Shown here: piece by piece, positions 1 through 12,375 of the stretch | Position numbering within the stretch: position 1 is the stretch's first letter | Layout of the letters: every line of letters starts with the position of its first letter | Source of the DNA: Daucus carota subsp. sativus | Taxonomy: Eukaryota > Streptophyta > Magnoliopsida > Apiales > Apiaceae | Reading direction: 5' to 3' | Length of the DNA stretch: 64,000 nucleotides | NCBI RefSeq assembly: GCF_001625215.2 | Contig: NC_030384.2 | Coordinates: 28,880,527 to 28,944,526, forward strand | Program-made: the position numbers and the translations under genes | Notes under the pieces: model-generated | Told to the model about the DNA's origin: nothing | The model's input: only the letters and a program-made list of their open reading frames with translations | Database searches by the model: none

Positions 1-1575
1 ATCAGGTGCAGTTTAAGATCCTCAGTAGCAGTCTTGATTACTTTATTTGTCATTGGTGTCATCTACTTCCCCCGTGAAAATGGAAGGCTGTATGATCAGA
101 AAGAAGATCTGTTGACTGATGATCATACTAGTAAATTTAGTCCTGATCAAAATCACTCATCAGATAGCTGTGATTTATTTTCAGGGAAATGGGTTTTTGA
201 CAACAAGTCTTACCCTCTCTACAAAGAAGAAGAATGCACATTCATTTCTAATGAAAATGCTTGCCAAAAGTATGGCAGAAAGGATATCAATTATCGGCAC
301 TGGAGATGGCAGCCTCATCAATGTAACCTCCCAAGGTCTTTCTCTCTGACCTCTCTAGAGTCTCCACATTGTGCTATTTTACAATACTTTGATATTTATA
401 TTGCATAACTCTGTTATATTTGTTTCCATCTTAATTTACTAGGTTCAATGGCACAGTTTTGCTTGAGAGACTGAGGGACAAAAGGATGGTGTTCGTGGGA
501 GATTCGTTGATTAGGGGGCAATGGGTCTCTATTGCATGCCTTGTAAACAAATTTGTACCTCGAGCCCTCGAATCCATGCACTTCAGCTTCAATCACTCCC
601 TGATCACACTAAAAGCTGAAGTAAGTATGAAATTTTTCTAAAGTACAATATATGGAGCACATAAAGTTGAATGCTTGTTTGATAAATATGAAGGAATATA
701 ATGCTTCAATTGAGTTCTATTGGTCGCCATTGCTAGTGGAATCAAACTCAGACGATCAATGGAACCATCATTTTCCAGACCCAATTGTAAGAGCACAGGC
801 AATTTACAAGCACGCTAGGCACTGGACTGATGCAGATATACTAATCTTCAATACCTATCTTTGGTGGAGAAGGCCTTCTATGAACACGCTGTATGTACAA
901 CAATCAATTAACTATTCGTTCTGAATGATTTACTTTCTAAATATATAGCATGAATTTTTTTATAAAAAATGTGTGATTATAATGAAATCATCAGATGGGG
1001 TTCATTAGGAAGTGCAGATGGAATACTTAAAAGAGTAGAGATGTTACGCAGCTATGAAATGGCACTGAAGACATGGTCAGATTGGCTAGAAATCCATATT
1101 GACCGTAACAAGTCGCAATTATATTTCATGAGCATGTCTCCGACTCATAGATGGTATATAACATAATTAAATTTTATTTCTTACTTATTTATCTTCATAT
1201 TTTTTGATGTAATTCTTTTGTAATATCAGGGCTGAAGAATGGAGTAAGAGTACCAAGGGAAATTGCTACAATGAGCAAGAAATGATCGAACAAGAAGGAT
1301 ATAGAGGAAGTGAAACAGACCCCAGAATGATGAGAATTGTGGAGGATACCATAAATGACTTGAAGAGAAGAGGCTTGCAAGTAAGATTGATGAACATAAC
1401 ACAACTTTCGGAGTACAGAAAAGACGGTCACCCATCAATTTACAGGAAGCAATGGGTGGCCTTAAGTGAAGAACAGTTGGCGAAGCCAACTAGTTATTCA
1501 GATTGTACACATTGGTGTCTTCCCGGGGTTCCTGATGTTTGGAATGAACTCCTATATGCTCACATTCTCACATGA
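1..1575 (+). CDS. TBL/XOAT-type O-acetyltransferase, copy 1 (5' end cut by window edge)
   Basis: Trichome-birefringence-like (TBL) protein, a Golgi type II membrane enzyme of a family that moves acetyl groups onto wall polysaccharides, often xylan. Exons by GT-AG joins and homology between copies: 1-335, 443-620, 694-890, 995-1153, 1230-1575, with phases that fit. The visible part encodes about 404 residues. Seen: the end of a hydrophobic anchor, the PMR5N block ([22 protein letters not shown]), the nucleophile motif [11 protein letters not shown], and the C-terminal DxxH motif in [11 protein letters not shown], ending [10 protein letters not shown]. Comparison with copy 2 shows that only about 17 N-terminal codons lie left of the window. 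It heads a five-gene tandem array. TBL34/35-like is inferred from the C-terminal motif and from the neighbours; the acceptor polysaccharide cannot be read from sequence. Confidence 0.9.
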
Positions 1576-3209
1576 TTTATTAAGAGAAGTAACTCTGATC
1601 AAATTTGACAAAAAAATCGTACTTGTTTGATACTTCATTGTTCTAATTTCTTCTGTTCTTATAATTAAGAAATTAACCTCTTAATATTTAATTTTTGAAT
1701 CACAAACTGGCACAATCTTCGTAGGCAGCTATTTGCGGAGAATCAGGCATGACAGCCTACATTGTTTTTATATATGTAATATGCTTGTGTTATGGACTTT
1801 ACTCATGTGCAATGGACGTCTTCTATACTACTGCTACGCTTTCCAGGCTGGTTAAAACTTCAAATAATTTTTCTATCGCTAGCTTAGCCTCTCTCTTCAT
1901 TCGGCCATGTGCAAACTTCAAGTCATTCACTAACAGATTCAGATGTTTTACTACTTTCAACTGATTTAACCAAACGTTAATGACGAGACTGGCATTAATT
2001 CATGTTCCAAGTAACTTGCAGAGCTGCCAAAATAACTCCAGTTTACACCACTTTCAAAACAAGTTGTAGTAATTCATTTGATGTACTAACTAACTATATA
2101 GCCATCTATGAAATCAGGAAGTTACCACATGTATTCAAGTTGAACAACAGCTGCTACTCCGGCCAAACATAGGATGGGAACAAATTTGCCAGGGAAGCAT
2201 CAGGGCAACACAATCCGGCTCCCTTGCTATGCAAGGGAGTGAAATGAGTTTGCAGAACTGTTGAGAACCAGTCCATCACTCGAAATCTCATTTTTGGGTT
2301 GAAGAGTGGAAGTAGAACTTGAGACCTCCGTCAAACCAGAATTATGAGAACCGGTCCATCCAAAATCTTAAGATGTTAGAGAAAGACTTCAAATGGATCT
2401 TATACTATATTTCAACCAGAACTAACATGCCTTAACGTATCATTGCAAAAGTAGGAGGTTGAATAGCCTCGAGTGGTGAAGAGAGTAGACTTCCCATAAA
2501 ATTACATGTGCACTTTGCCGGATGAAATCTTAAAGTGTACCCTAAAACCTGGACAATGCACTTAACAGAACAAATGGTGAAGTGTTAATATATTAGTGAT
2601 GTTCAATTGTAATTTAAGATTAATACTAATAATATAAAATTAACAATATTAAGCTGAATTTGTTAAAATCCGGTTAATATATTATGTATAGTCGTAATGT
2701 TAGAGTACTGATCTGTATTTCTTTGTCAATTAGTAGTACTTTGGCTTTTACTTGCAGCTACCATTTTTAAGTTAAAAGCCACTGGAATTCTTTTACATTT
2801 TCCACAATAATGTATTGATTTTATATTTATACTTTGTTAGTTACATATTAGAACTAATGGTAACATAAAACCAAGTAATTTGGACTCTTCACATATGTAC
2901 ACAGGCACATATTAAAAATATTGAAATGCTATTTTTTCATCAACCACTCAACTAAGTATGAACTTGAGTTGAGATGAACGGGCTGTTTCAGTGATTTGCA
3001 TTTTACTATGAAGTTTTTAAACTTACAAACAAGTTATCAAAACACTTTTAATAATTTAACTCAAGTTCACTTATCACTTATAATCATCTTCTTTATTTTT
3101 AAATATTAAGTCACTTCTTTTAAGTGAAGTCCAATGGCCCCGATGACTCACACTTAAATTTGCCAGAGACAAACCTAGTTTGGAGGCAGATTTTATGAAA
3201 GTACGATAA
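1576..3209. other. spacer between TBL copies 1 and 2
   Basis: No gene seen. The first 400 bases resemble the 3' flank of copy 4 (9.6-10.1 kb): both carry the words tgtgcaatg(g/a)acgtctt and a later acttcaaataa(g/t)tttt(t)ct. The flank was therefore duplicated with the genes. The rest is AT-rich and featureless. Confidence 0.5.
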
Positions 3210-4912
3210 ATGGCAAAGGTTTACTACCATATAGTTCCTTCAACAATAGGATCGATGAGGTGCAGTTTAAGATCCTCAGTAGCATTCTTGATTACTATAT
3301 TTGTCATTTGTGTCATCTACTTTCCCCGCGAAAATGGAAGGCTGTATGATCAGAAAAAAGATCTGTTGACCGATGATCACACTAGTAAACGTAGTCCTGA
3401 TCAAAATCACTCATCAGATAGCTGTGATTTATTTTCAGGGAAATGGGTTTTTGACAATGAGTCTTACCCTCTTTACAAAGAAGATGAATGCCCATTCATG
3501 TCTGATCTATTAGCCTGCAAAAAATTTGGTAGAAAGGATTTTAATTATCAGCACTGGAGGTGGCAACCTCATCAATGTAACCTCCGAAGGTCTTTTCTCT
3601 CTGACCTCTCTGAGCCTTCACATTGTGCTATTTTACAATACTTTGATATTTATATTGCATAACTATGTTATATCGAGTGGCAACAAGAAGTTTTATTTGT
3701 GATCATGGTATTCAAGTATCTTGGAATCTTTTTCCATCTTAATGAACTAGGTTCAATGGCACAGTTTTGCTTGAGAGGCTGAGGAACAAAAGGATGGTGT
3801 TTGTGGGAGATTCGGTGATGAGGGGCCAATGGGTCTCTTTTGCATGCCTTGTAAACAAATTTGTACCTCGAGCTCTCGAATCCATGCACTTCAGCTTCAA
3901 TCACTCCCTGATCACACTAAGAGCTGAAGTAAGTATGACAATGTAACTTACTATACATTGTCCTGAAATTTTGTTCTTAAGTACAATATATGGAGAACAT
4001 GAAGTTGAATACTATTTTGATAAATATGAAGGAATATAATGCTTCAATCGAGTTCTACTGGTCGCCATTGCTAGTGGAATCAACCTCAGACCATCAATGG
4101 AACCATCGTTTTCACAGCACAATTGTAAGAGCACAAGCGATTTACAAGCACGCTAAGCACTGGACTGATGCAGATATACTCATCTTCGGTACCTATCTTT
4201 GGTGGAGAAGGCCTTTTATGAACACATTGTAAGTACAACAATCAACTAAACTATTCGTTCTGAATGATTTTCTTTCTAAATATATAGCATGAATTTTTAA
4301 ACAAAAATCTGTCATTATAATGAAACCATTAGGTGGGGTTCATTAGGAAGTGCAGATGGAATACTCAAAAGAGTAGAGATGTTACGCAGCTATGAAATGG
4401 GACTGAAGACATGGTCAGATTGGTTAGAAATCCATATTGACCGTAACAAGTCACAATTATATTTCATGAGCATGCCTCCGACTCATAGAAGGTATATTAC
4501 ATAGTTAAATTTGATTTCTTACTTATTTATTTTGATATTTTTGATGTAATTCTTTTGTTATATCAGGGCCGAAGAATGGGGTAAGAGTACCAACGGAACT
4601 TGCTACAATGAACAAGAAATGATAAAAGAAGAAGGATACAGAGGAAATGGAACAGACCTCAGAATGATGAGAATTGTGGAAGATACCATAGATGAGTTGA
4701 AGAGGAGAGGTCTGCAAGTAAAATTGATGAACATAACGCAACTTTCAGAGTACAGGAAAGACGGTCACCCATCAATTTACAGGAAGCAATGGCTGGCCTT
4801 AAGTGAAGAACAGTTAGCGAAGCCAACTAGTTATTCGGATTGTACACATTGGTGTCTTCCCGGGGTTCCTGATGTTTGGAATGAGCTCCTGTATGCTCAC
4901 ATTTCCACATGA
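3210..4912 (+). CDS. TBL/XOAT-type O-acetyltransferase, copy 2
   Basis: Complete TBL gene. Exons 3210-3589, 3751-3928, 4032-4228, 4333-4491, 4567-4912 give 419 residues, the family's usual size for a short-stem member. The start is the first ATG before the membrane anchor ([16 protein letters not shown], about residues 28-43). Then follow the PMR5N domain (SGKWVFDN to [14 protein letters not shown]), the GDS nucleophile in FVGDSVMRGQW, the segment ending NTYLWW-type (here GTYLWWRR), and the DxxH motif in [11 protein letters not shown] near the C-terminus. The Ser, and the Asp and His of DxxH, are the known catalytic triad of XOAT enzymes. All splice sites are at the same places as in the sister copies. 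It looks intact. Confidence 0.92.
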
Positions 4913-5100
4913 TATTACAAGATTAATTTTAGTCAGATTTGACGAAAGTATTGTATTTTTTGATACTTCATTGTCTAAGAGTTTTCGGTTCTTATGATTG
5001 AAATTTCAGTTTGAAGTCGAATCCTCTACATTATAAATGACATTGTCACTTTATAGTTCAACTCACCTGGGTGTTGGCCCTCATTACCAATTTTTTCGGG

Positions 5101-5423
5101 GAAAAGACCTCAAATATCACTGTAGGAAAAAATGTCTCCAACCTATCAATGCAATATGAAACGTCAGATCGTATAGTATTATCCTTCTTTTAGCATTTTG
5201 TAACCCTAAACATTATTTTATCTCCTGTTTCAACCCTAAAATGCCATATCGTCTAGCCTTTTGCAGTGATTTTTATACCTAAATGCAGCACGATATAGCT
5301 TTTTTTTTCAAAAATCAAAACGGTCGATTATCTAACATTAATAAGTGGTATTTTGGGTCATTTTTCACAACTCGGGTATTTTGGACATGTAGTGACAAAA
5401 ATTGTGACATATGGGGTCTTTTC
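5101..5423. mobile_element. MITE in the TBL spacer, ends GAAAAGACC
   Basis: About 323 bp with imperfect terminal inverted repeats: gaaaagacctcaaatatcac at the left, and the reverse complement of gtgacatatggggtcttttc at the right. A diverged copy sits at the matching place after copy 3 (about 7640-7895), so it was carried along by gene duplication. Similar sequence in other order occurs near 46.47-46.78 kb (aaacgctaca words and a right end with atttgagacc). It has no coding capacity. The superfamily is not clear. Confidence 0.55.
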
Positions 5424-5788
5424 ACAACTACCACGACTCATCTGCAATCCTCATCTAGAATAGAGGAGATGAATATGAAATAGCACATAAAAGTTCAAAA
5501 TATAACTGAATCATCGCTTACCAAAAAAAATTGAATCGTCATTCGCGAGAGCTCAAAGTGGCAGAACAAGTTGATGTGAGATGAGTTATAAAAGGTTCTC
5601 TGTCCTGTTTTTCTTGTGTGGGCGCAGGCCACATGCTAAAAATTACAAGTCTGATACATCCAAAAAATTCAATCATCACTTGCAAAAGAGTAATGAGAGG
5701 CTACATTTTCACCACCAGCTTAACTACTAGTATGTACTTGAGATAACATAACTAGAGTGGACAGAATTTTAAAGAGTAAATATAACTT

Positions 5789-7427
5789 ATGGCAAAACTA
5801 GTTCCTTCAACAATCAGGCACAGTTTACAGTCCTCAGTAGCATTCTTGATTGCAGTATTTGTCATTGCTGTCATCTATTTCGCCTGGAAAAATGGAGGCC
5901 TATATGATACTAGTACTAGTAAATGGAGTGCTGATCAAAATTACTCGTCAGAAAGCTGCAATTTGTTTTCCGGGAAATGGGTATTTGACAACGAGTCCTA
6001 CCCTCTATACAGAGAAGAAGAATGCACGTTTGTGTACGATGAAAATGCTTGCCAAATGTTTGGAAGAAAGGATTTGAATTATCAACACTGGAGATGGCAG
6101 CCTCATCGATGTAACCTCAAAAGGTCTCTCCCACATTGTGCTCTTAAAAGATTTTTCAATCAAGTTAAAAGTACAAATGCTTATATTTGTTATCTTTATA
6201 ATCTAGGTTCAATGCCACAGTATTGCTAGAGAGACTGAGGAACAAAAGGATGGTGTTTGTCGGAGATTCATTGATTCGGGGCCAATGGCTCTCGATGGTG
6301 TGCCTAGTCAACAACTTTATACCTCCAGCCCTCAAATCCATGCACTACAGCTTCAATAACTCCTTGATCACACTGAAAGCTCAAGTGAGTATATGAAATC
6401 ATGACTACTACAAATTTGCATTCTCTCCATGAATATTTTTTTCCCCTGAAACATGTTGTAGGTATATAAGGTTTCTTACTTTCAGATGGTATATATGCAA
6501 CTAGACTTTTGGTTCAGTTCCTGGTAAATTTTTTGCTTATTATGATGAAGGAATATAATGTTTCGATTGAGTTCTATTGGTCGCCATTGCTAGTGGAATC
6601 AAACTCAGACGATCCATGGAACCATCGCTTTCCAGACCCGATTGTAAGAGCACAAACCATTTACAAGCATGCTAGGCACTGGACTGATGCAGATATACTC
6701 ATCTTCGGTACCTATCTCTGGTGGATAGGGCCTTCAAAATCTATGAACACATTGTATGTACAACCACTCAGACTATTCATTCTATCAGTTTCATTCTAAT
6801 AATATGGCATAGATTATATAGAAGTTGTTATTAAAATGAAATCATCAGGTGGGGTTCATTCGAAAGTGGGAATGGAATATTCAAAAGAGTAGGGATGTTA
6901 CGCAGTTATGAGATGGCCTTGAAGACATGGTCAGACTGGCTAGAAATCCATATCGACCGTAACAAGTCACAGTTATTTTTCATGAGCATGTCTCCAACTC
7001 ATAAATGGTATACTACCTATTTTAATTTGATTTCTTGCTCATTTATTTTAATCTGTTCATGCAATATGAGTATTGAATCAGGGCCGAAGAATGGGGAAAG
7101 AGTAACAATGGAAATTGCTACGATGAACAAGAAATGATTGAAGAAGAAGGATACAGAGGAAATGGAACAGACCCCAGAATGATGAGAATTGTGGAAGATA
7201 CCATAGATGAGTTGAAGAGGAGAGGTTTGCAAGTGAAATTGATGAACATAACTCAACTTTCAGAGTACAGAAAAGACGGTCACCCATCGATTTACAGGAA
7301 GCAATTGCGGGCTTTAACTGAGGAACAACTCGCAAAGCCAACTAGTTATTCAGACTGTATACATTGGTGGCTTCCCGGGGTTCCTGATGTTTGGAATGAA
7401 CTCCTATATGCTCACATTTTCTCATGA
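5789..7427 (+). CDS. TBL/XOAT-type O-acetyltransferase, copy 3
   Basis: Complete reading frame: exons 5789-6123, 6207-6384, 6551-6753, 6849-7007, 7082-7427, 406 residues. Anchor [16 protein letters not shown] near residue 18, PMR5N with SGKWVFDN and [14 protein letters not shown], nucleophile motif [11 protein letters not shown]. Exon 3 has two extra codons ([12 protein letters not shown]), a trait shared only with copy 4. At the C-terminus the usual DCTHWC reads DCIHWW: the DxxH Asp and His remain, but the following Cys, which is invariant in the other four copies, is Trp. In solved family members this region is held by disulfides, so activity may be altered (inference). Exon 2 ends KAQ rather than KAE. 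Confidence 0.9.
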
Positions 7428-8241
7428 CATTCAATACAAGTAATTCTAATCGAATTGGACGAAAGGATCGTGTTTGTTTGATGTTTCATTGTTTAGATTA
7501 GTCTTTAAGCGGGAGTGCATGCTTTTATGCATCTTAAATTACGTGTAAAAAGTCAAAGTGACATGTAAAAGGGGATTATGATACTATACTCCAGACTGTG
7601 AAAGAGTGATGTGCAATGAACGTCTTTAGACTAGTTAGATTGTGTAGTGTTATCTCTCTTTTAGCGTTTTGTAACCCTAAATGCTATTTTATGTCGTGTT
7701 TCAACCCTAAAATGCCAGATTGTCTAACGTTTTGTAGTAATTTGTAGACCTAAACGGAACACGATATAACGTTTTTTTTTCAAAAATCAAAACGCTGGAT
7801 TATCTTAATAAGTGACATTTTGGGTCGTTTTTCACAACTCCGATATTTTGGGCATTACTTACGAAAATGGTGGCATATGGGACCTTTTCTCAACTGAACT
7901 CGACTCATTTGCAATCCTTGTCGTGAAAAGAGGAGATGAATATGAAGTAGCACATAAAAGTTCAAAATATAACTGAATCATCGCTTAGCAAAAAAAATTG
8001 AATCATCTTTCGCGAGAAATCAAAGTGGCAGAACAATTTCACGTGAGATGAGCTATACAAGGTTCTCTGTCCTGTTTTTCTTGTGTGGGCGCAGGGCACA
8101 TGCTAAAAATTCCAAGTCTGATACATCCAAAAACTAGCAAACGAGTAATGAGAGGCTACATTTTCACCACCAGCTTAACTAGTACTCTACTTGAGATAAC
8201 ATAACTAGTGTGGACAGAATTTTAAAGAGTAAATATAACTA
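7428..8241. other. spacer between TBL copies 3 and 4 with a relic MITE
   Basis: Holds the decayed relative of the 5101-5423 MITE (about 7640-7895) and then about 340 bp nearly identical to the region just before copy 3, with the same words from tagcacataaaagttc through to the start codon. This shared promoter-proximal stretch marks the copy 3 to copy 4 duplication as the youngest in the array, with a unit of about 2.45 kb. Confidence 0.6.
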
Positions 8242-9550
8242 ATGGCAAAAATAGTTCCTTCAACAATCAGGCACAATTTACAGTCCTCGGTAGCATTCTT
8301 GGTTACAGTATTTGTCATTGCTGTCATCTATTTCGCCTGCAGAAATGGATATGATACTAGTACTAGTAAATGGAGTGCTGATCAAAATTACTCGTCAGAA
8401 AGCTGTGATTTGTTTTCTGGGAAATGGGTATTTGACAATGAGTCCTACCCTCTATACAGCTTCAATAACTCCTTGATCACACTGAAAGCTGAAGTGAGTA
8501 CGAAATCGTGACTCCTACAAACTTGCATTCTCTTCATGAATTTTTTTAAGGTTTCTTACTTTCGGATATTATGTAGGCAACTAGAATTTTGGTTCAGGTC
8601 CTGCTAAATTTTCCTCAGTACTAATGTGGAGCACATAAATTTATATACTTTTTGATTAATATGATGAAGGAATATAATGCTTCTATTGAGTTCTATTGGT
8701 CACCATTGCTAGTGGAATCAAACTCTGACGATCCCTGGAACCATCGCTTTCCAGACCCGATTGTAAGAGCACAAGCCATTTACAAGCATGGTAGGCACTG
8801 GACTGATGGAGATATCCTCGTCTTCAATACCTATCTCTGGTGGATAAGGCCTTCTAGTTCTATGAACACGTTGTATGTCCAAGCACTCACACTATTCATT
8901 CTGAATAAATTCCGTTCTAATAATATGGTATAGACTATAGACTATAAGAAAGTTGTTATCAAACTGAAATCATCAGGTGGGGTTCATTCGAAAGTGGGAA
9001 TGGAATATTCAAAAGAGTAGGGATGTTACGCAGCTATGAGATGGCCTTGAAGACATGGTCAGATTGGCTAGAAATCCATATTGACCGTAACAAGTCACAG
9101 TTATTTTTCATGAGCATGTCTCCAACTCATAAATGGTATACGACCTATTTCAATTTGATTTCTTGCTATTTTAATGTGTTCATGCAATTTTATTGTTAAA
9201 TCAGGGCCGAAGAATGGGGAAAGAGTAGCAATGGAAATTGCTATAATGAACAAGAAATGATTGAAGAAGAAGGATACAGAGGAAATGGAACAGACCCCAG
9301 AATGATGAGAATTGTGGAAGATACCATAGATGAGTTGAAGAGGAGAGGTCTGCAAGTGAAATTGATGAACATAACTCAACTTTCAGAGTACAGAAAAGAT
9401 GGTCACCCATCAATTTACAGGAAGCAATGGCTGGCTTTAAGTGAAGAAAAGTTGGCGAAGCCAACTAGTTATTCGGATTGTACACATTGGTGTCTTCCAG
9501 GGGTTCCAGATGTTTGGAATGAACTCCTATTTGCTCACATTTTCTCATGA
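8242..9550 (+). CDS. TBL copy 4, internally deleted and lacking the GDS motif
   Basis: Exons 8242-8493, 8670-8872, 8977-9135, 9205-9550 give an open frame of 319 residues. It is closest to copy 3. After DNESYPLY the sequence jumps straight to [12 protein letters not shown]. Compared with copy 3, 339 bp are missing, between two TACAG words (6007-6012 region and 6346-6350). The loss takes the end of PMR5N, intron 1 and the block with [11 protein letters not shown], so the catalytic serine is gone, yet the frame stays open. The C-terminal DxxH ([11 protein letters not shown]) and all later splice sites are intact. It is probably a dead enzyme or a decoy. It can equally be called an in-frame pseudogene; expression would decide. 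Confidence 0.85.
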
Positions 9551-10378
9551 CATTCGAGACAAGTAATTCTAATTAAATTTGACAAAAGGATCGTGTTTTT
9601 TGTAATACTTGATTGTTTACATTAGTTTTTAAGCAGGAGTGCATTCTTTAATGCATCTTAAATTACGTATAAAAAGTCAAAATGACATGTAAAAGGGGAC
9701 GGAGAGAGTATAATATATTTAACTTCTTACAATTTAAGTTTTTAAGTAAATTTTTTGCACGAGATCGTTCGAAGCTACGTACTTTTGGTGAATCAAGGAT
9801 TACAGTTAACTTCAGATTGTTTTATATCTTTGTAATATACATGTGTGAAAATAATACTATACTCTAGACTATGAAAGAGTGATGTGCAATGAACGTCTTG
9901 GACACTATTGCTACTCTTTTACTTCAAGCCATGTTTGCTGGTGAAAAAAACTAAGAAAGGATGGAAACGATCTGTCCAAACCACTGGCAGAACCAATCGG
10001 TGACTATTTTAAAAGAAATCGGTATCTTTTCCAGGCATATTGGGACTTCAAATAAGTTTTCTGTTGCTATCTGCTAGGATTGCGCCGCAGGTCCATAAAA
10101 TCATTGAGTGACAGATTCGGATGAGCCAACCAATTTCAGTTTCTTAAACCTAACGTCTGTACAGCTGAAGTTGCTGACCTACCACACAAAGGTGTTTTAT
10201 TTTATTTGTAATAATTTTCAAACATGTATTATAAACCCCTACTGCTAAACAATGAGTGATCCCTTCTATTTTAACAATGCTATCCCTCCATTGTATTATT
10301 CCTCTTAATGTACATAAAGACTGACCTCTGAAACTGCGGAAAACGTTACTGGAGTGAGGCAAGCTCAATGTACAGTAC

Positions 10379-12112
10379 ATGGCCAAATTATACCATATAG
10401 TTCCTCTGACATTTGGCTCTATCAGGGGAAGTTTACAGTCCACAGTAGCATTCTTGATCACCATATTTGTCATTGCTTTCATCTATTTCGCCCGCGGAAA
10501 TGGAGGGCTATTTGATCAGAAAGAACTGTTGACTGATAATAGTACTAGTCAGCGTAGTACTGATCCAAATCAGTCATCAGAGAGCTGTGATTTATCTTCA
10601 GGGAAATGGGTATTTGACAACAAGTCTTACCCTCTTTACAAAGAAGAAGAATGCAAATTCATGTTAGGTGAGAATGCTTGCAAAGAGTATGGCAGAAAGG
10701 ATATGAATTATCTACACTGGAGATGGCAACCTCATCACTGTAACCTCCTCAGGTCTATCTCTCTGACCTCTCTACAGCCTCACATAATCGCCACACACAC
10801 GTTGTGATCAACGATCCTTAAATTCATAATTCTGTTATTTAAGTATACTGGAATCTGTTTTCATCTTAATAAGCTAGGTTCAATGCCACAGTACTGCTAG
10901 AGAGACTGAGGAACAAAAGGATGGTGTTTGTCGGAGACTCATTGAACAGGGGCCAATGGCTCTCAATGGTGTGCCTTGTCGACAAAGTTATACCTCCAGG
11001 CCTCAAATCCTTGCACTACCATTTTAACCACTCCTTGACCACAATGAGAGCTGAAGTGAGTATGAATCACAAATACTCCAAACAGTACATTTTCTTGTTA
11101 CAAGTTCTCTCCATGCTTTCAAATTTTATTTGTATAACAAAATTATTCTTTAGGTTCTAGTAAACTTCTTCCAAAATACAGTATATGGATTCTGGAACAC
11201 AAAAATTTGAATACTCTATGATTAATATGATGAAGGAATATAATGCCTCGATCGAGTTCTATTGGTCACCAATGCTAGTGGAATCAAACTCAGATGATCC
11301 ATGGCACCATCTCGTTCCAGATCCGACTGTGAGAATAAAATCAATCTACAAGCATGCTAGGCACTGGACTAATGCAGATATACTCATCTTCAATGCCTAT
11401 AATTGGTGGAACAGGCCTTTTGTTAACACATTGTATGTACAAGTACAACAATCAACTGAACTATTAATTCTGAATCTTAACTTTGTTCATATATAGAATA
11501 ATTATTTTAAAAAATTGTTATTAATATGAAATCATCAGGTGGGGTACATTCGAAAGTGGAATAGTCAAAAGAGTAGAGATGCTGCGCAGCTATGAAATGG
11601 GACTGAAGACATGGTCAGATTGGTTAGAAATCCATATCGACCATAACAAGTCACAATTATTTTTCATGAGCATGTCTCCAAGCCATAAATGGTATATTTG
11701 CATAATTTGATTTCTATATTTTGCTTAATTGTTTCAGATTCTTCATGCAATACTATTATCATACAGGGGCGAAGAATGGGGCAAGAGTGCTCGTGAAAAT
11801 TGTTACAACGAACAAGAAATGATCAAAACAGAAGGGTACAGAGGAAATGAAACAGACCCTAGAATGATGAGAATTGTGGAGGATGCAATTAGTGATCTGG
11901 GGAAGAGAGGTTTGCCAGTGAAACTAGTGAACATAACTCAACTTTCCGAGTACAGAAAAGACGGTCACCCATCAATTTACAGGAAGCACTGGGGGGCCTT
12001 AAGTGAAGAACAGTTGTCAAAGCCAACTAGTTATTCAGATTGTACACATTGGTGTCTTCCCGGGGTTCCTGATGTTTGGAACGAGCTCCTGTATACTCAC
12101 ATTTTTTCATAA
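10379..12112 (+). CDS. TBL/XOAT-type O-acetyltransferase, copy 5
   Basis: Complete: exons 10379-10752, 10878-11055, 11236-11432, 11539-11691, 11767-12112, 415 residues. Anchor [17 protein letters not shown] near residue 25, PMR5N ([23 protein letters not shown]), nucleophile [11 protein letters not shown], and DxxH in [11 protein letters not shown]. It is the most diverged copy: exon 4 is two codons shorter ([15 protein letters not shown]), the loop reads NAYNWWNR in place of NTYLWWRR, and exon 5 begins GEEW rather than AEEW. All catalytic residues are present. The first ATG after a long in-frame gap was chosen because it aligns with the start of copy 2 (MAK..YHIVP). Confidence 0.92.
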
Positions 12113-12234
12113 TCTTACAGGACGAGTAATTCTAATAAAATTTCACAAATCAATCGTGTTTGTTAATAGTTTGTTGCTTTAGATTTATGTCTATTAAAAA
12201 CAAAATTATGAACTTGTCACATATGAAGTCATAA

Positions 12235-12375
12235 ACCACAAGAGTTGGCAAGCCTAGTTAGTTATTCAGATCGTATTCATCAGTGTCTCAACGAGTGCCT
12301 AATGTTTCGAATGGAAATTCAGTTAGATATTCAGATTGTGTAATTCAGTGTCGTCCATGAGTGCCCAATGTACGC
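12235..12375 (+). pseudogene. two decayed stubs of the TBL 3' end
   Basis: Bases 12242-12314 resemble the last coding stretch of the TBL genes (gttggc, tagttattcaga, tcagtgtctc, tgcctaatgttt, aatg), that is, the codons for [19 protein letters not shown] through VWN. A second, weaker stub follows directly at 12315-12372 (gttagatattcagattgtg, gtgcccaatgt). Neither is open. They are remnants of further TBL copies, or a small local duplication of the copy 5 tail. Confidence 0.55.
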
